Of a stretch of DNA of 64,000 nucleotides, positions 1-12,100 are shown one piece after another; position 1 is the stretch's first letter, and each line of letters begins with the position of its first letter. The notes beneath the pieces are model-generated. The model ran no database searches. It was given only the letters and a program-made list of their open reading frames with translations, and had not been told where the DNA came from. Position numbers and translations under genes: made by a program. Origin of the DNA: Isoetes taiwanensis (lineage: Eukaryota; Streptophyta; Lycopodiopsida; Isoetales; Isoetaceae); NCBI GenBank assembly GCA_021234155.1, contig JAJEKV010000047.1, positions 1,042,494 to 1,106,493 of the forward strand. Direction: 5' to 3'.

Positions 1-203
1 ATATGGACGAGGAGGAGATGACATGATGTACAACTTCACCGCCCGCCACATAGAATCAAAGGAGCACAAGTCGAATTTGCGAAGAAACTCACCATGTGTT
101 GTTGACAGTGAGGAGAGTGCCTCAAAGGATAAAGAGGCAAGTGATATTATGGCTGAAAATAGGGCAGTTGTTGAAGAGTGCATGGATTTGAAAGTTAGAC
201 CTT

Positions 204-704
204 TTGTCGAGCAAATTGGTGAAAGAGGACATTTGCATCTTATGCGTGCTTTGTCAAAGGCCCCTACTTCTCTTTTCGCCAAGAGGAGACAACGTTGAAA
301 ACATGAAGGAGCATATTAAGAGTAGTAGACATGCTCAAAAATTGAGTGCCAAAGAAAGGAACCAAGAGGACAAATTGCACGAACAATACAAGCATGGAAG
401 GCCTCGAAAGGATACTGTGGATCCTTCGCAAAAGAGCATGCTATCATTCTTCAATCGAAGTATTACTGAAATTCAAAATGCTGAATCTGATTTCTTACAT
501 TCAATTCACTATTTTGAGTTGCCTTATAAGCTTACATCCTCTTGCAGGTGGCTGAATTTCAGCGCATTAATTCATGGCATCATTTGTTTTGTATATATTT
601 CACCTTCGTACTTTAACTACAGAGATTTATGGGTTGTTTGCTATGCTGCAGACCACTCTAAGGAGGCGGAGACAAGCAATGCAAGCGAGAATTCAAGTAT
701 GTAA
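204..704 (+). pseudogene. Decayed zinc-finger-like gene fragment, unrecognised
   Basis: A reading frame of about 166 codons has a possible zinc-binding arrangement near its start (CILC, then HIKSSRH about 30 residues later). A basic stretch (KHGRPRK) and QKSMLSFFN follow, a layout often seen after BED/C2H2 fingers in transposon-derived proteins. The last third (from about 550) looks like intron or untranslated sequence. The overlapping frame at 23-298 is an equally plausible upstream exon, so a frameshift or splice lies near 250-300. I do not recognise the family. It may belong to the same decayed gene as 1094-1538. Confidence 0.3.
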
Positions 705-1093
705 AGGACTTTGTGTACCATTAGTTGTTTGTTTGTTGTGAGATTCCTATGTAGATGGCATATCTATTTGGGATTTTTGGCAACTAACATATAGATATGC
801 ATCTAAGACAAGGGATTTGAGGCCATTCTTAGATGAGTCCAAGGCAGGCCTGAATTGGTATTGTGAGCCAGATTTGCATGAAGAGTTCATGGTAGATGGC
901 AAAATAGTAAAGATCGGAGGAACATTTAGGCATGTCAAATGTGCTAGAGTGAGTGCAAGAGCTGCTATGTTTCCAAATTTTCAATGTTCTTAATTACTGC
1001 ACTACTGTCCCAAAGAAAAGAGACTTCCGTATGAGAGTTTATAGACAAAGTCAGAAGAAAGTAGAGCGGGGCTTGAGGGACACTTAATCCCAT

Positions 1094-1538
1094 TTGAGAG
1101 TTGACTATTTGATAAAGCCCGTGATGTGCAACCTTGCCAAGGAAGCAAGGATTGAAAATAGAAACTTGAGAATGGAATTGAAATTATGCAGGATAAGGAC
1201 AGTTGCATTGTCAGTAAAGTTAAGATCTCTTCGAGATACATTGTGTGAATCTATGAAATATGGTGATGTGCATAAGTTTTGCATGGATATTAAAGAGGCA
1301 TTCTCTCATGGGAAATTTGGATGCAAGCCTGCATTGTGGAATTTTTTGACGGACATTGTGCTGAACATATTAAGGCCGGGCCATAAGAAGCGGTAAGTTG
1401 TTTGAAACAATCAAAATTTGGAGAGGGAGGAGGATGCACAATGTTTTGTCTATGAACTTTGGAGGTCCAAGTTTGGCAACAACAAGGCAGTCTACTGGTA
1501 AGACACTTTGCTACAAGACTGGAATTAATGAGGAAGCA
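1094..1538 (+). pseudogene. Unrecognised coding fragment cut by a gypsy LTR
   Basis: A 100-codon frame (1094-1396) is rich in charged and leucine residues (ENRNLRMELKLCRIR, KLRSLRDTLCESMK) and continues with GCKPALWNFLTDIV, which reads like real protein. It ends at a stop close to a GTAAG (1394-1398) that could be a splice donor. A second frame at 1398-1538 continues with RRMHNVLSMNFGGPSLATTR. The coding sense stops where the LTR begins at 1539, so the gypsy element probably inserted into this gene or pseudogene. The domain is unknown to me; a transposase-like origin is only a guess. Confidence 0.3.
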
Positions 1539-3177
1539 TGTGACGTCCCCTACTGCATTATACGATTGCACTCACCGTATGCAAACAGGAGTTCATCCCC
1601 CATACCAGCTCCATGCCCGATATAGGGCCCTCCCACATGACACCGCAAACGTGGATCGGTTCCAGTGGGAAGAGTGAAGGGGTCATTTTACCCCGTCTCC
1701 CTCAGGGCCTACCTAGCTGCGGAAGCGTAACATACATGTCAGTATATAACATAAGCACATATCCACCTCGAAGGGTGGTTCATCACATCTGCATAAACAA
1801 GGTGGCGCAATACACATGGGGAGTTCTACCCAAGGCTCGGACTCAAGGGAATGGCGGCTTAGGTCTCGAGTTCATTGCGGGGCAATTCATGGCAATGGAT
1901 TTGGGCGGCATATGAACATGGCATCGGAGTTGTCCACTCCATCCGCCCCTCCCACATGCACACTTTGCGAGTAGGCTGAAAAGTGTCGGGGACTTTGTAG
2001 CCAGCGGGATGCATAGCGAAGGGCTATTCACGGGTTTCATCCTCCCGATTCAGATGGGGCGAGGAAGGGATCACTCCCTCAGGAGATCTACATCGCGACT
2101 CAAGGTGACTAGAGGGCCAGCTTGCGGTATTCATTGAACCCTTTGGAAAGTGTACACCACTTCCGCGGTGTGTCGAGTCCATGCCTCACCCTTTCGGTGG
2201 TGAGCCATTAGACCTAGTCACAATGATCCTGGTAGGCCTTATAACACACCCGGAGGGATGGTTCAAGAGTCGAGGACATGAACCTCCTTCTTAGCCGGTC
2301 GGCCCCTTCACCCCAACCCGGTGTGGTTCTTGTACACAGTAGAATCTATAATGTGCTAGAGAGGCTACTCTAGGAGCATCTACTACCAAGCTTTAGGTCT
2401 CTACCCCCTTCCCAATACAAAGGAGTTCATAGAGATACATCATCCATATTCATCATAGAAGAACTAAAGAACTATATCTAATCTACATCATAGAGTTAGG
2501 TTCTTTAGTTAGAATTTGGTATCTAGAGATCTAGAAGGCTGCTATGGGCAATTTAATAGGCTAAACCTGCTGATTCTATGGAAGTAGGGTTTAGACTATC
2601 TAATTGGCCAAATACACGATCCTTGAGGGACTCCTCGACTGAGCTCGACCATCCTGCTGAAACGCTCGAATCAAAGAGAAACTAAAGTCTACAGTTCTCA
2701 AAAGGTGACGGGAGGCGGTTTTGGCTGTTGAGGCAGCCAAAGCGAGTTCCAAAAGAAGCGAAAATTGGGCAAGTTAGGGTTTCCCTCCTTAATAGACAAA
2801 GGGGTTGGCTAGGGTTTCCAATTATCCCCTTTAGGCATGTGGGATAATTGGTAATGGCCTTGCCTTTAATGGCTAGGTGGCAAAATGTGCTCACATGGAA
2901 ATGTGTGCCCACATTAATGTGTACATTGGAAAATGTGCACATTAATACACACCTATGGGTGTGGCCCACTTGGCATCAAGTGACCACATGGAAATGTGTG
3001 CCCACATTAATGTGTACATTGGAAAATGTGCACATTAATAGTTCTTATATTCTGTACGTTGCCCCCTAGGGCTACTCACCTGGCTACGCGTTAGCGTACA
3101 CGTCAGTCGGAGTGGCGTGTACGCGTGACGAGGTAGTACAATATACGATCGGGATGGTATCGTCACGGAGCGTCACA
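1539..3177 (-). repeat. 3' LTR of the gypsy element, about 1.64 kb
   Basis: The stretch begins TGTGACG and ends CGTCACA on the plus strand, a 7-bp terminal inverted repeat with the TG..CA ends expected of an LTR. Directly outside its right end is TTCTCCCACCTTGAA, the reverse complement of a purine-rich tract, where second-strand priming would occur. The 5 bp left of it (AAGCA, 1534-1538) would be one half of the target duplication, but the partner is lost with the 5' LTR. No coding sequence was found in the LTR. Confidence 0.85.
2892..3040. repeat. 56-bp direct repeat inside the LTR
   Basis: A 56-bp sequence starting CACATGGAAATGTGTGCCC occurs at 2892-2947 and again, apparently identical, at 2985-3040 (offset 93). 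Each copy is rich in ATGTGCACAT-like palindromes. This is a local duplication within the LTR, near the end that would act as U3 on the minus strand. Confidence 0.8.
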
Positions 3178-3192
3178 TTCTCCCACCTTGAA
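3178..3192 (-). other. Polypurine tract (plus-strand primer) of the gypsy element
   Basis: On the minus strand this reads TTCAAGGTGGGAGAA and abuts the LTR start TGTGACG. The second gypsy remnant has a near-identical tract, CAAGGTGGGGAGAA, at 25895-25908 beside its LTR, which supports the assignment. Confidence 0.75.
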
Positions 3193-4035
3193 TTGATGAT
3201 GTCGCGGCATGGTGGGTCTTCCACCTTGGGATCGTCTAACCCCAATCAAACGATGCATACTATAACTACTATAATACTTACACATTTATTAAGATTACCT
3301 TAAGGTAATATTTTTAGGACATTATCACGCTCTCACATTATGACATAACTTATCAATTCATAACATCAAAAAGAGGTTACTCAATAATTCAGTTAACATG
3401 ACAATTAAGTTTATCAAAATTAAAATTAACGTCAGAGGTACTCTTCATTCCTTGCAACACATTCCAACAAAATTTGTGTTGCAAGTCTTAAATCTTCGAC
3501 CTCCTTGCCCTCCGGGGCTCTATTGGCTGCAGGTCGACACTACGTTAGTACCATTATAATTATTAATAAAAATTTTTGGTTATATGGTGACCACCCCACC
3601 TATCTACATGGATGCATGGCTAATCTCCGTAGGAAGAGGGTGAATCTTCCATTATGGCCGTGGAGGCGGCACCTATATGCCTATATGCGGCTCATGCCTA
3701 CACCCTAGTTGCCCCAGCGTGGAGGATAGGTCCTTCCGTATATGGGGCGTGAAGGCTGATTCCTCCCTATCGAGCATATATGGGGCTAGAGGTGCTTTTC
3801 CTATCGGTGCATTCCTTCATGACCTCCTTTCTCTAAAGTGTCGTCTATACGTGAGGCAGTAGACTTTCTAATCTACCTTCCACTTTCGCCCAAGCGGAAT
3901 CAGCGGTCATGCCTACATTGACATTACACCACACCCTAGAGATCACCGTAGTGGTCTCATCATCGATCTAGCGCATGCGACCATCCCTAGCATAGGTTGC
4001 ATCGTGGATTAATCTAAACTATACATAGAATTAAT

Positions 4036-5329
4036 CTACACAAATCGACATGCACGAGCCGATTTCTTGGGAGATGACCTTGCCGTCCCATTGCTCCATA
4101 AAGCGTGGGTGCTTTGCTTTGCAAATCTTTTCTTAAGTACCCATGTCAAGGCGTCTTCCAGCGGTAAGTGTTTCCACTTGACCAAATCTTTGGAGGAATT
4201 CGATCTCCTCGTTTTCTTGAAAGCTTTATCAAGAATCAATTCAGGAACTATTTCAATTTTGCTCCTCCGTCATTTCCAACAACGTTGTAGAGTCCAAGAC
4301 CGTGCGGATTTGGAGTGTGCTTCTTCAACAAACTCCGTGGAAGACCTTATGAATCTTTAGGTGTCTTTGGCAAGTCTAGCTTGTAGGATTGATTACCTAC
4401 TCTCTTGACTATTACGAAGGTCCAGACCCACCTTGGAGCAAGCTTTTTGCAATTCGATTCTGAGCCGCTGCTTCACCTTGATCTTGAGCCAAACATCATC
4501 TCCAACTTTGAACTCCCTTATCGTTCGATGCTTGTCGGCGATGCTCTTCTGCCGACTTCTTTGCGCTAGCAAATACCCTCGAACCTCTTCCACAAAGGCT
4601 GCCGCATATCGGCCAACATCTGGCTGCGAAACTTCCACTTTTGACACGGGGTTGTGCCAAATTAATGCGGAGTTAAACAGCGATAGCCGTAATTAATCAT
4701 AGCGGCGACATTTGGGATGATTCTGCTTGGTGCTATTGTATGCAAACTCCACCAAGTGAATAAATTCTTCCCACATACCTTGCTTATTCGGACATAGTTT
4801 AAGTAGCATGTCTTCTAAAATTACGTTAATTAAAGCTCCGTTTGGCCATCCGTCGAGGATGATATGCGTGCTCATGGATAACCGTCTGAATTGTCGTAAA
4901 GAGGTCTTGCCGGAAGGCACTCATGAACCGGATCCACAATGGGAGATAATCTCCCTTGGCATGCCATGAAGCTGAAGATCTCTTTGGTGAAGAGCTTCGT
5001 ATCCATAAGCGTATCGTGGTCTGCCGCAAGGTACAAAATGTGCCATTTTAGACAACTTGTCGAGCTACTACCATCAAAGCGTCTTTCCCTCTTACGGTCC
5101 TTGGGAGTCGTGATGAAGTCCATGCTAATCACCTCCCACTTAGCGTTTGGCACCGCCCGATGGCTCTAATGCCCCTGGAATTGAGGCATTACGCGCCGTC
5201 TGGCGACATAATTGGCATTCTCGATGTAGCGAGCTACTTGCTTCTTCATTCTGGCCAATAATAGGCTGCTGCGACTTTGAAATATGTTTTCATGAATCCA
5301 TGGATGGCTATTGGGCTATTGGCTGTTAA
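4036..5329 (-). pseudogene. Gypsy integrase plus C-terminal chromodomain, frameshifted
   Basis: On the minus strand the catalytic core starts near 5153 with PNAKWEVISMDFITT, the usual first-aspartate region of gypsy integrases. After frameshifts it continues through a frame (4920-4693) with WPNGALINVILEDMLL and EEFIHLVEFAYNS. The C-terminal part (4647-4393) has ADKHRTIREFKVGDDVWLK, the typical post-core motif. The last frame (4239-4036) has ILDKAFKKTRRSNSSKDLVK then KWKHLPLEDALTW, matching the chromodomain of chromoviruses. At least three frame changes separate these blocks, so no functional protein is possible. Confidence 0.85.
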
Positions 5330-5566
5330 GCGTGTCGTGGAGGATCAATTTCCTTACACGATGATTCGAATGCGCACAACTTGTTCTTATGGTATAACAA
5401 GGTTGCCTTCCTTCTTATAATGTTTAAAGACTTCCGCTCCTTATACATTTCTAGCCTCCCTAGAGAGGCTTGCCCATACTTCCTTGAAATCCATATCGTT
5501 GGCAAGGACTCTTCAATCTTCTTACCAAAGTCATTTGGAGGCGTCGAAATTGCATTACAATGCACT

Positions 5567-6107
5567 CTAGTTGTCGAGGGGATGCCTTGAAAGTGCATCC
5601 GCTACCACATTGAGCTTCCCCGGCTTGTAGACTATATCAAAGTCATACTCTTCAAGGAACTCCATCCATCTTCTCTGCCTCAGGTTGAGGTGTGGTTGCG
5701 TGAATACATCTTTGGAGGTTCGGGATGGTACGTATCCAACTGGAACTTCCTTCCCAAAAGATAGTGCCTCCAAATTCTTAATGCCCTGACAACCGCAAGC
5801 AATTCGATCGTGGGTGGGGTAGCACGCCGTTGTCGTTCATCTTCACGGAATCATACGCTACCACCACGGCTCTTCTTGCATGAGCACCCTTTTTGTAGCT
5901 ATCTTACGGCGTCGTCGCTACAAGCTTGTCTTTCTCCGGGTCCGGCAGGGTTAAGACTGGGGCGGTTGTTAATGCTTCCTTCAACAATTCAAACCCTGCT
6001 TGGGCTTTCTTGTGCCAATGCTCTGCCCAATCTTTCACTTTCTCCGCCCTCGTCAAGTCTGTTAACGGGGCCGCTATCTTAGCGAAGTTCTTCACGAACT
6101 TCCTGTA
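5567..6107 (-). pseudogene. Gypsy RNase H and tether region
   Basis: Minus-strand frame 6095-5904 carries KNFAKIAAPLTDLTR and FELLKEALTTAPVLTLPDP, the conserved connection between RT and RNase H. Frame 5773-5567 has NLRQRRWMEFLEEYDFDIVY and GKLNVVADALSRHP, the end of the RNase H domain. The segment between is shifted out of frame. The upstream codons for YRKF sit at 6098-6107 against the end of the nested MITE, which separates this piece from the RT. Confidence 0.88.
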
Positions 6108-6666
6108 GTCATTAGAGGAAAAATGAGATCATATTTTGTCCCATTAAGGGATGCTTAAAATGCCATGTCAGCTTTTTAAACTGTCCAATAAGAGAAGAGC
6201 TACAGTATATCTCATTCCAGTATTATGTGGCAGCCTGTAATTAATGCAGCTGCAACTAACTTCTGTAGTATCATTTTTTCATTATAACTTTTGATCCAGA
6301 AGTCCGATTCAAAAACTTTTTGTAGCAATGGGTTCGTCTTCACAAGATCTATCTAGTGATAACCCATCCATACATCTTTTACGATATAAATATATAAGAA
6401 ATAAGCAAATAATCATATTTTTTTAAGGTTAACGCATATGACCATATTGAAATACATCATAACCATATATCATTGGAAAGATCTTTTCATTCCGCATCTA
6501 ATGCAATAAACGCCGCAACATTTTGACAAGTGGATCAAAAGTTATGGGGGAAAAACAACAGCAATGAAGTTGTTGGTGCTGCATTAATTGCAGTTAATAG
6601 TGGGTAGCCATTCCATTGGAGGATTCTTATGGGGATGAAATGAGATCTCAAATTTCCTCTAATGAC
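6108..6666. mobile_element. Nested MITE with long imperfect inverted repeats
   Basis: Both ends read GTCATTAGAGGAAA when viewed inward (6108-6121, and the complement of 6653-6666). The similarity continues to about 37 bp (TGAGATC..., CCCATTAAG against CCCCATAAG). Further inside, TAATGCAGCTGCAACTAAC and ATAACTTTTGATCC near the left have inverted counterparts near the right, so the arms are probably well over 100 bp. The 559-bp element has no coding frame and sits exactly between RT codons (FLGLAG) and RNase H codons (YRKF) of the gypsy element. I could not define a clean target duplication, so the superfamily is open. Confidence 0.82.
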
Positions 6667-7500
6667 CCTGCTAGGCCTAGAAAACTTCTGACTTCATGCA
6701 CATTCTTCGGCGCCGGCCACTGAATGACGGCTTCAATCTTGGCAGGATCCGTCGAGATTCCTTCTGCTGAGATCACATGACCAAGGTATTCCACCTTCTC
6801 CGTTGCGCAGTGACATTTCGACAACTTGGTTATAACCGGTGCCTCTTCAACTTCTCTAGCACTCTCCTCAAAGTGTTTGCACGTGCTCTTCAAAGGGATC
6901 TGCTATACACCAAAATGTCATCAAAGAATACAATCACAAAGGTGTCTAAAACTCCACGAAGATGTCGTTCATGAGCCTCATGAGCGTCGGGGCATTCGAT
7001 AAGCGAAAGGCATTACCGTGGAACTCATAATGCCCATCTGCGTTCCGAAGGTGGTCTTATGGATATCTTCTTCTTTTATCCTCGATCGATGATAACGACC
7101 TTTTAAGTCGATTTTGAGAAGACCTTTGCACCTTGGAGTTGATCCATCAAGTCATCTGATCACGGGGGCGCATACTTGTTCTTAATGGTGTGCTTGTTCA
7201 AGCGCCTATAGTCTATGCACATCCTTAAACTTCCATCCTTCTTCTTTACAAAGAGAATGGGCGCTCCAAATGGCGAGACACTAGGTCTAATGAAACCTAG
7301 GTCGAGCAACTCCGCAATTGCTTCTTCGACTCGCGTCGATTCTGCGTCGTCATTACGTATGGAGCCTTGCTTGCCGCTTTGCTCGGTTCGAGTGCTATCT
7401 CACACTTTCGACTCCCTATAAGGCCGGAAGTTGCTTGATCTCATCTGGAAAGAGATCATGGAACTCCGTGATCAGCTGAGCTATTTGCCTCGGCAACTTG
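6667..7500 (-). pseudogene. Gypsy reverse transcriptase remnant
   Basis: The clear part is minus-strand 6893-6667, with CHCATEKVEYLGHVISAEGI, AKIEAVIQWPAPKNVHEVRS and FLGLAG, the thumb/connection end of gypsy RTs. Upstream (about 7230-6900) short pieces such as LLKIDLK and IYRL resemble the palm region, but stops and shifts break them. The catalytic YxDD block is not readable in one frame. The frame ends at the MITE insertion. Confidence 0.75.
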
Positions 7501-7539
7501 TTGAGCACCCTGTCTTCCTTGCTTCCCTCTGATTCTGGC

Positions 7540-7930
7540 TCATCAATCTCGAGCTTGAAGATGTATGCTACTGCTTTCGCTCTTGATGCGCTTGAGCGGC
7601 CGCTTAGAAGACATGCCTTTGCATGATGGGAACAACTTCTTTACCGCGTGATCTCGATGATCTTGCCGTCGGGTGTTGGGAAGGTCACCTTCCGCTTTCC
7701 ACAATCGATAATATTTTTGCTGGTCCAAGGTACTCCATTCCTATGATCAAAGTCGTACTTGCCAATGCCCATTACTTCTGCCCCATCACGGATATTAATC
7801 CACGGCAAGTCGATGTCGAAGTTAATTCTCTTTGCCCGATGCGCGCTTTTGCACCACTTGCTAAGACAACGGGCCTTGGCTTTGACTTTAGTGGTTTCAA
7901 CTTCAACATTTGGACCATTGCGGGGGATGC
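7540..7930 (-). pseudogene. Gypsy protease remnant
   Basis: Minus-strand codons around 7770-7640 read YDFDHRNGVPWTSKNIIDC followed by KRKVTFPTPDGKIIEI, which resembles the region after the active site in gypsy aspartic proteases (GMDWL-type segment and strand). The expected DSGA active-site motif upstream (about 7860) is degenerate. The call rests mainly on position between gag and RT. Confidence 0.55.
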
Positions 7931-7999
7931 AAAGTTATGGCTACTTCGAGTCTATCAAGACTATGAAAGACTTGGCCTTGGCCTTCCCCTTTGTGGAAA

Positions 8000-9167
8000 T
8001 TACTTTATCTTGGCTCTACTTTTGCTCGTATCTATTGCGGCAAAGATATGACCTCACCACAGATGTAGTCGCGGGCTTCCTCGCCGCCGTCGTCGGGGGG
8101 GTGTCCCAATCCCAACTCGCTTAGCGCGCGCTCATGGCGTAGGGGGGTTCCATTCGTCCTATGGCACAGGCCGGAAGCACACGAAGCAAAGGCTGCTTTT
8201 CTATGCATTCTGTCTCTTTTCCTTGGGCATCGCACGCAAAAGGATCGCCTTTGCTTTGGAGTAGTTTGATCCTTCTTGCTTGTCCTTGAAGGACACCTTC
8301 CTCTCCTCTTTGTTTCCCCACGGTTTGCCACCATATGGGGCTCTTTGGACACTCGGTAGGCTGCTCTAGGGCTATAGCTTCCTGCCCGCCTTGCCTTTAT
8401 CCGGAAATACTGGCACGCTACGCCCGCTATTTCGAGGTCAGATCCCTTGCAAGCTTATAGCCTTGGACTCGCCCGATCTTGTCTTAGGGTTTATTGCCCT
8501 CACAAGCTTCTTGGATCTCCTCATTCAGCCCCCTCAATATAGCTTTCTACCGCATGCTTCTCACCCAACTTTGGCACATCTGACCCCTCGACCTCATGAA
8601 TTCCTCGTATATTTACGGGCCAGTTGTTGCCTTCTTTGTAACACTGTAGAGAACTGGCGCATCATCATACGGACTTATGTTCCCTTTGGGACGTAATGGC
8701 GCTTGGAAGGCTTTAGCAAACTTCACGAACTTACAAGCATCCTCGCTCAAGCCATGTGCCTTTGCATAACCCTTCCACCAAATCCGTGCGGCTCCTTTTC
8801 AAGTTGGCTATTGCCACTCTTCCTTTGTCTTTATCCTTCATGCCATAAGCATTGCGTACTCACTCATTTAGATCCGACCATGCCTCTGCTTCTAATCGAC
8901 TGTTCTTCCCGAAGCTGTTCCGGTTCAGGGCCTTCCATACATTGCCAGTCGCGGAATCTACCTTCTTACGGTAGTCGGAGGCCACGGTGTCTCTTTGTCG
9001 TCCATCACGGGGTGTTCCTCCTCGCCTTCCATCTTCCGGTCACGGGCTGCTCTTCTTCTTCCTCGGGTCGGAGATCGAGTCGAGCTTGAGTCGGAGGAAT
9101 CCGAATTTTGGGGATCTCCTTCTCTTGCTCCTCTTCTTGTCCCTTCCTGTTTTCCAAAGGGGAACAA
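8000..9167 (-). pseudogene. Gypsy gag remnant
   Basis: Minus-strand frames from 9167 downward start with a charged, serine-rich leader. They continue through short capsid-like pieces including MKDKDKGRVAIANL (about 8840) and IYEEFMRSRGQMCQSWVRSM (about 8610-8550), the latter typical of gypsy retrotransposon gag. Stops and shifts are frequent. The first methionine at 9167 is plausible as the old gag start because the LTR edge lies just outside at 9174. Confidence 0.6.
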
Positions 9168-9180
9168 GTATGTTGTGACG

Positions 9181-12100
9181 TAAACAGATGCAGTTAAAAA
9201 CTTCAGATTATAACTTCAGTTTAGGAAGAAAAAGATCAACACACTTAACATGTTCTAGAAACCATGTTATATTCTTATATTAAAGCCTGTTTTACAAAAC
9301 AGCAAGTGCAGACTGCAAGCTTGCATGTTTTTACAAGAAGTCACAATATATTATAGCAAAAAGCACATTGCACTTTACATTATTTACATCAATACACATT
9401 TACAGTACAGCCGAGTAGAAAAACAGAAGGATTTCAGACTAAAATTGATATCAGAGCACTATTTTCAGATTAAATATGAGATTAGAACACTAAAAGTGGC
9501 CGGGAGGGGGCATCTTCAAAACCACTCGAAGATAAAGCCCATCTGCTTCCATACTAATCTGCAAAAGGCTCTTCTCAGCTGGATTTACTACCTTATTAGA
9601 GACTCTACTACTTGTTCCAGCAAGCGCTGCACCCCCAAGCACGAACATTTAGCCACAGAAGTCATCTGCATGCCCGGATGGCTATATTCTTCCACAGGTT
9701 TCTTGGCAGTATTTGATTCTTGCCATATTTCCAAAAATAAAAAGTGCAAACTGGAAGAGAAAGTCCAATAGAAGGTGATGGCACCAAACCGAGAGAGAAG
9801 GTGAGGAATCGAAAGAGAAGGTAGAAATGAATCAAAATTTCTGAATCTGAAATAGAGCCAATCCGTCCAATGAAGCCATTATTTAATGCCACTATGTGCA
9901 TGCCTCAAAACTCGAGCCATGCAATAATACCTTTAATATCTTTCTTATTTAACATAGTGACACATTTTATTCATCATTCTAGATTATATATTTAAAAAAA
10001 ATTTGGACTTATTCAAATCCAATAGATATACTTCAAAGATGCCATGTTAAGATTATATGTATTTTTAACTTTTACGGATTTTAATAATTTGTTCAATTCA
10101 TATTTAATAAAAAGTATGATGGTTAGTAAAGGATAAAATTATTTTCTAACTTAAATTTTCACTTTAATCTATTTTCATCTTTCTTATTAAAATACTATCC
10201 TTTAAAAAATATTTAAAAAAGAAAATTCTAGATTGAAACTAATCAAATGATTACGTTTATGTTTCAATATAGAAAAAAGGAATAGCTTATTACTGATTAA
10301 TTTTATTTCAATTTCATTTCATCAATAATAAATTGTTCAATAGCTATTATAAAAACATTAACTTTATCATTTAATTAATTTCAACTTAAAATATTTCTTA
10401 AAGTATTTTTAAATGTGTAAATACTTATAACTTGTGATATTCTTATTAACCCATCCGATTTTATTTAGAAATTATCATGATTGCCAAATTTTAAATTTGT
10501 TAAATCACTAAAAGTTGAAATTTTATATTCTTGAAATATTTAATTAAATAGATTCAAGTGAGAATTAATTTAGAAAGCAACTTTATTTTTTGAGTTTTAA
10601 ATTAAAGATAAACTTATATAATTAAAACATAAAAAAAGTTAACAATTAAGAAGAATTAAACAATACATATCTTTATATATTAACATGTTTTAATGTCGTA
10701 GATCCAGCCCTAAATCTGATGGTGTAGATTTGATTGGCTTAATCGGATGGTGAAGATTTGATTGACCTATCGAAAAGAACATAGCAGAGCCTACCGGAAC
10801 TCCTTCAAAACTCAAACAAATGTAATATTTATCTAAAACGACCTCTTAGGCTTGACTTCGGCTTAATCTAGCCTGGAGCTTGAAGCAATGGCAGCATTTT
10901 CCATCACAGATGGAGCAGATCTGGTGAGACCTCATTTGCTTCATGAACCCAAATGACCGTATTTTCTTTGTACATTCTTTGTCTGTTGTAGTGCAAGCAA
11001 ACTGGCCGGCACTATCAGATAAGCTCTTCTGCTTCAAACTGGGAGCAACTCTCCATTCCGTCCTGCACCATCCGCTTTTTTCCATTCTTCAAACTTGGCC
11101 TTACAATCTGGACGATTCATGTCTGAATCTACAGTTGTTTCTCACAGCTGCAAGCCGATGAGTCTTATCTATCATGGAGTTTGCTTTGGAGATTCGAGGT
11201 GCAGACCAAAGATTATGTTCTCTAACGAAGGTAGAACTATAAATTCGAACCCAGTTGCATTGGCTACATAATAAAATTGCAGGAGAAGCGTGTCTACATG
11301 ATAGGCCATTTTTGTGATGTGTAGAGCCATACACACTGGAGAGCAAGCTATAGGTGTTGGCATAGTTGGTTCATCTGAAGCCATTATACTAGTAAGCTTA
11401 TTATTTAAAATGAAGTGGCAAAATAAACAGAAGACAGACAAAGAACGTTTCCAAAATTCTAATTTTATAGCTGGAGCCAATGTGCATCAGTTCAGTGCTT
11501 AGAGGTTGCTACAACAAGCTCATATGGTATACTGGATAGTATTGGAGATAGTTTTCTATTCTATTCCTTCAATGAGTAGTCGTGCTTCTATGGATTATTT
11601 AGGAAAGCTTTTAATTAATCCTCTCGCACCAGCTTATGGAAAAGCAAAAAGGGCTTTACGGAATGGCAAGAACGGGTTCTTCACTTTCTCAACATTCTTA
11701 AACTATTCAAATTTTAGTGCATTCTAAACATGTTATCCTTATGTTAGGTGGTTTCCATGGTAGAATTAAGCTGAAGGGACATTGTAGCAGGCAATTTCAA
11801 AAAGTTTTCCTCTATGTCTTGGTGGTATTATGCTATCCATTGTAGTGCAACTTTCAGTTTCTGATTTTGCTTAAATTATACAAAGGTATGTTGTGAGTGG
11901 ATAATATTTTATATGTTAACTCTTAGCATTGTTGGTACATCTCAGAATAGTTATTTGTATTTTCATGGCTTTTGCTGAGGCATATACAATCTGCTAATTT
12001 TTAGTATTCAATGCAACATAATTTAATGGTACATGCATTGCAGTATATGCTTCTTTAGGCATTTGCAGCATGTCTTTACTATCCATCTGCTGCAACTCAA

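Larger units (their letters stand above)
1539..9180 (-). mobile_element. Ty3/gypsy chromovirus-type LTR retrotransposon, degenerate, 5' LTR missing
   Basis: The order on the minus strand is gag (about 9167-8000), protease, reverse transcriptase, RNase H, integrase, chromodomain, polypurine tract and 3' LTR, which is the Ty3/gypsy order. The chromodomain after the integrase places it among chromoviruses. Every domain has stops and frameshifts, so the copy is non-autonomous now. Only the 3' LTR (1539-3177) is present. At the other end the sequence reads TGTGACGT (9174-9181), identical to the first eight LTR bases, and then diverges, so the 5' LTR seems to have been deleted almost completely. 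A MITE is nested at 6108-6666. Confidence 0.9.

Noticed and set aside
9325-9771. 148-codon plus-strand frame
   Set aside because: Atypical composition and no motif in an AT-rich region; no better than chance.
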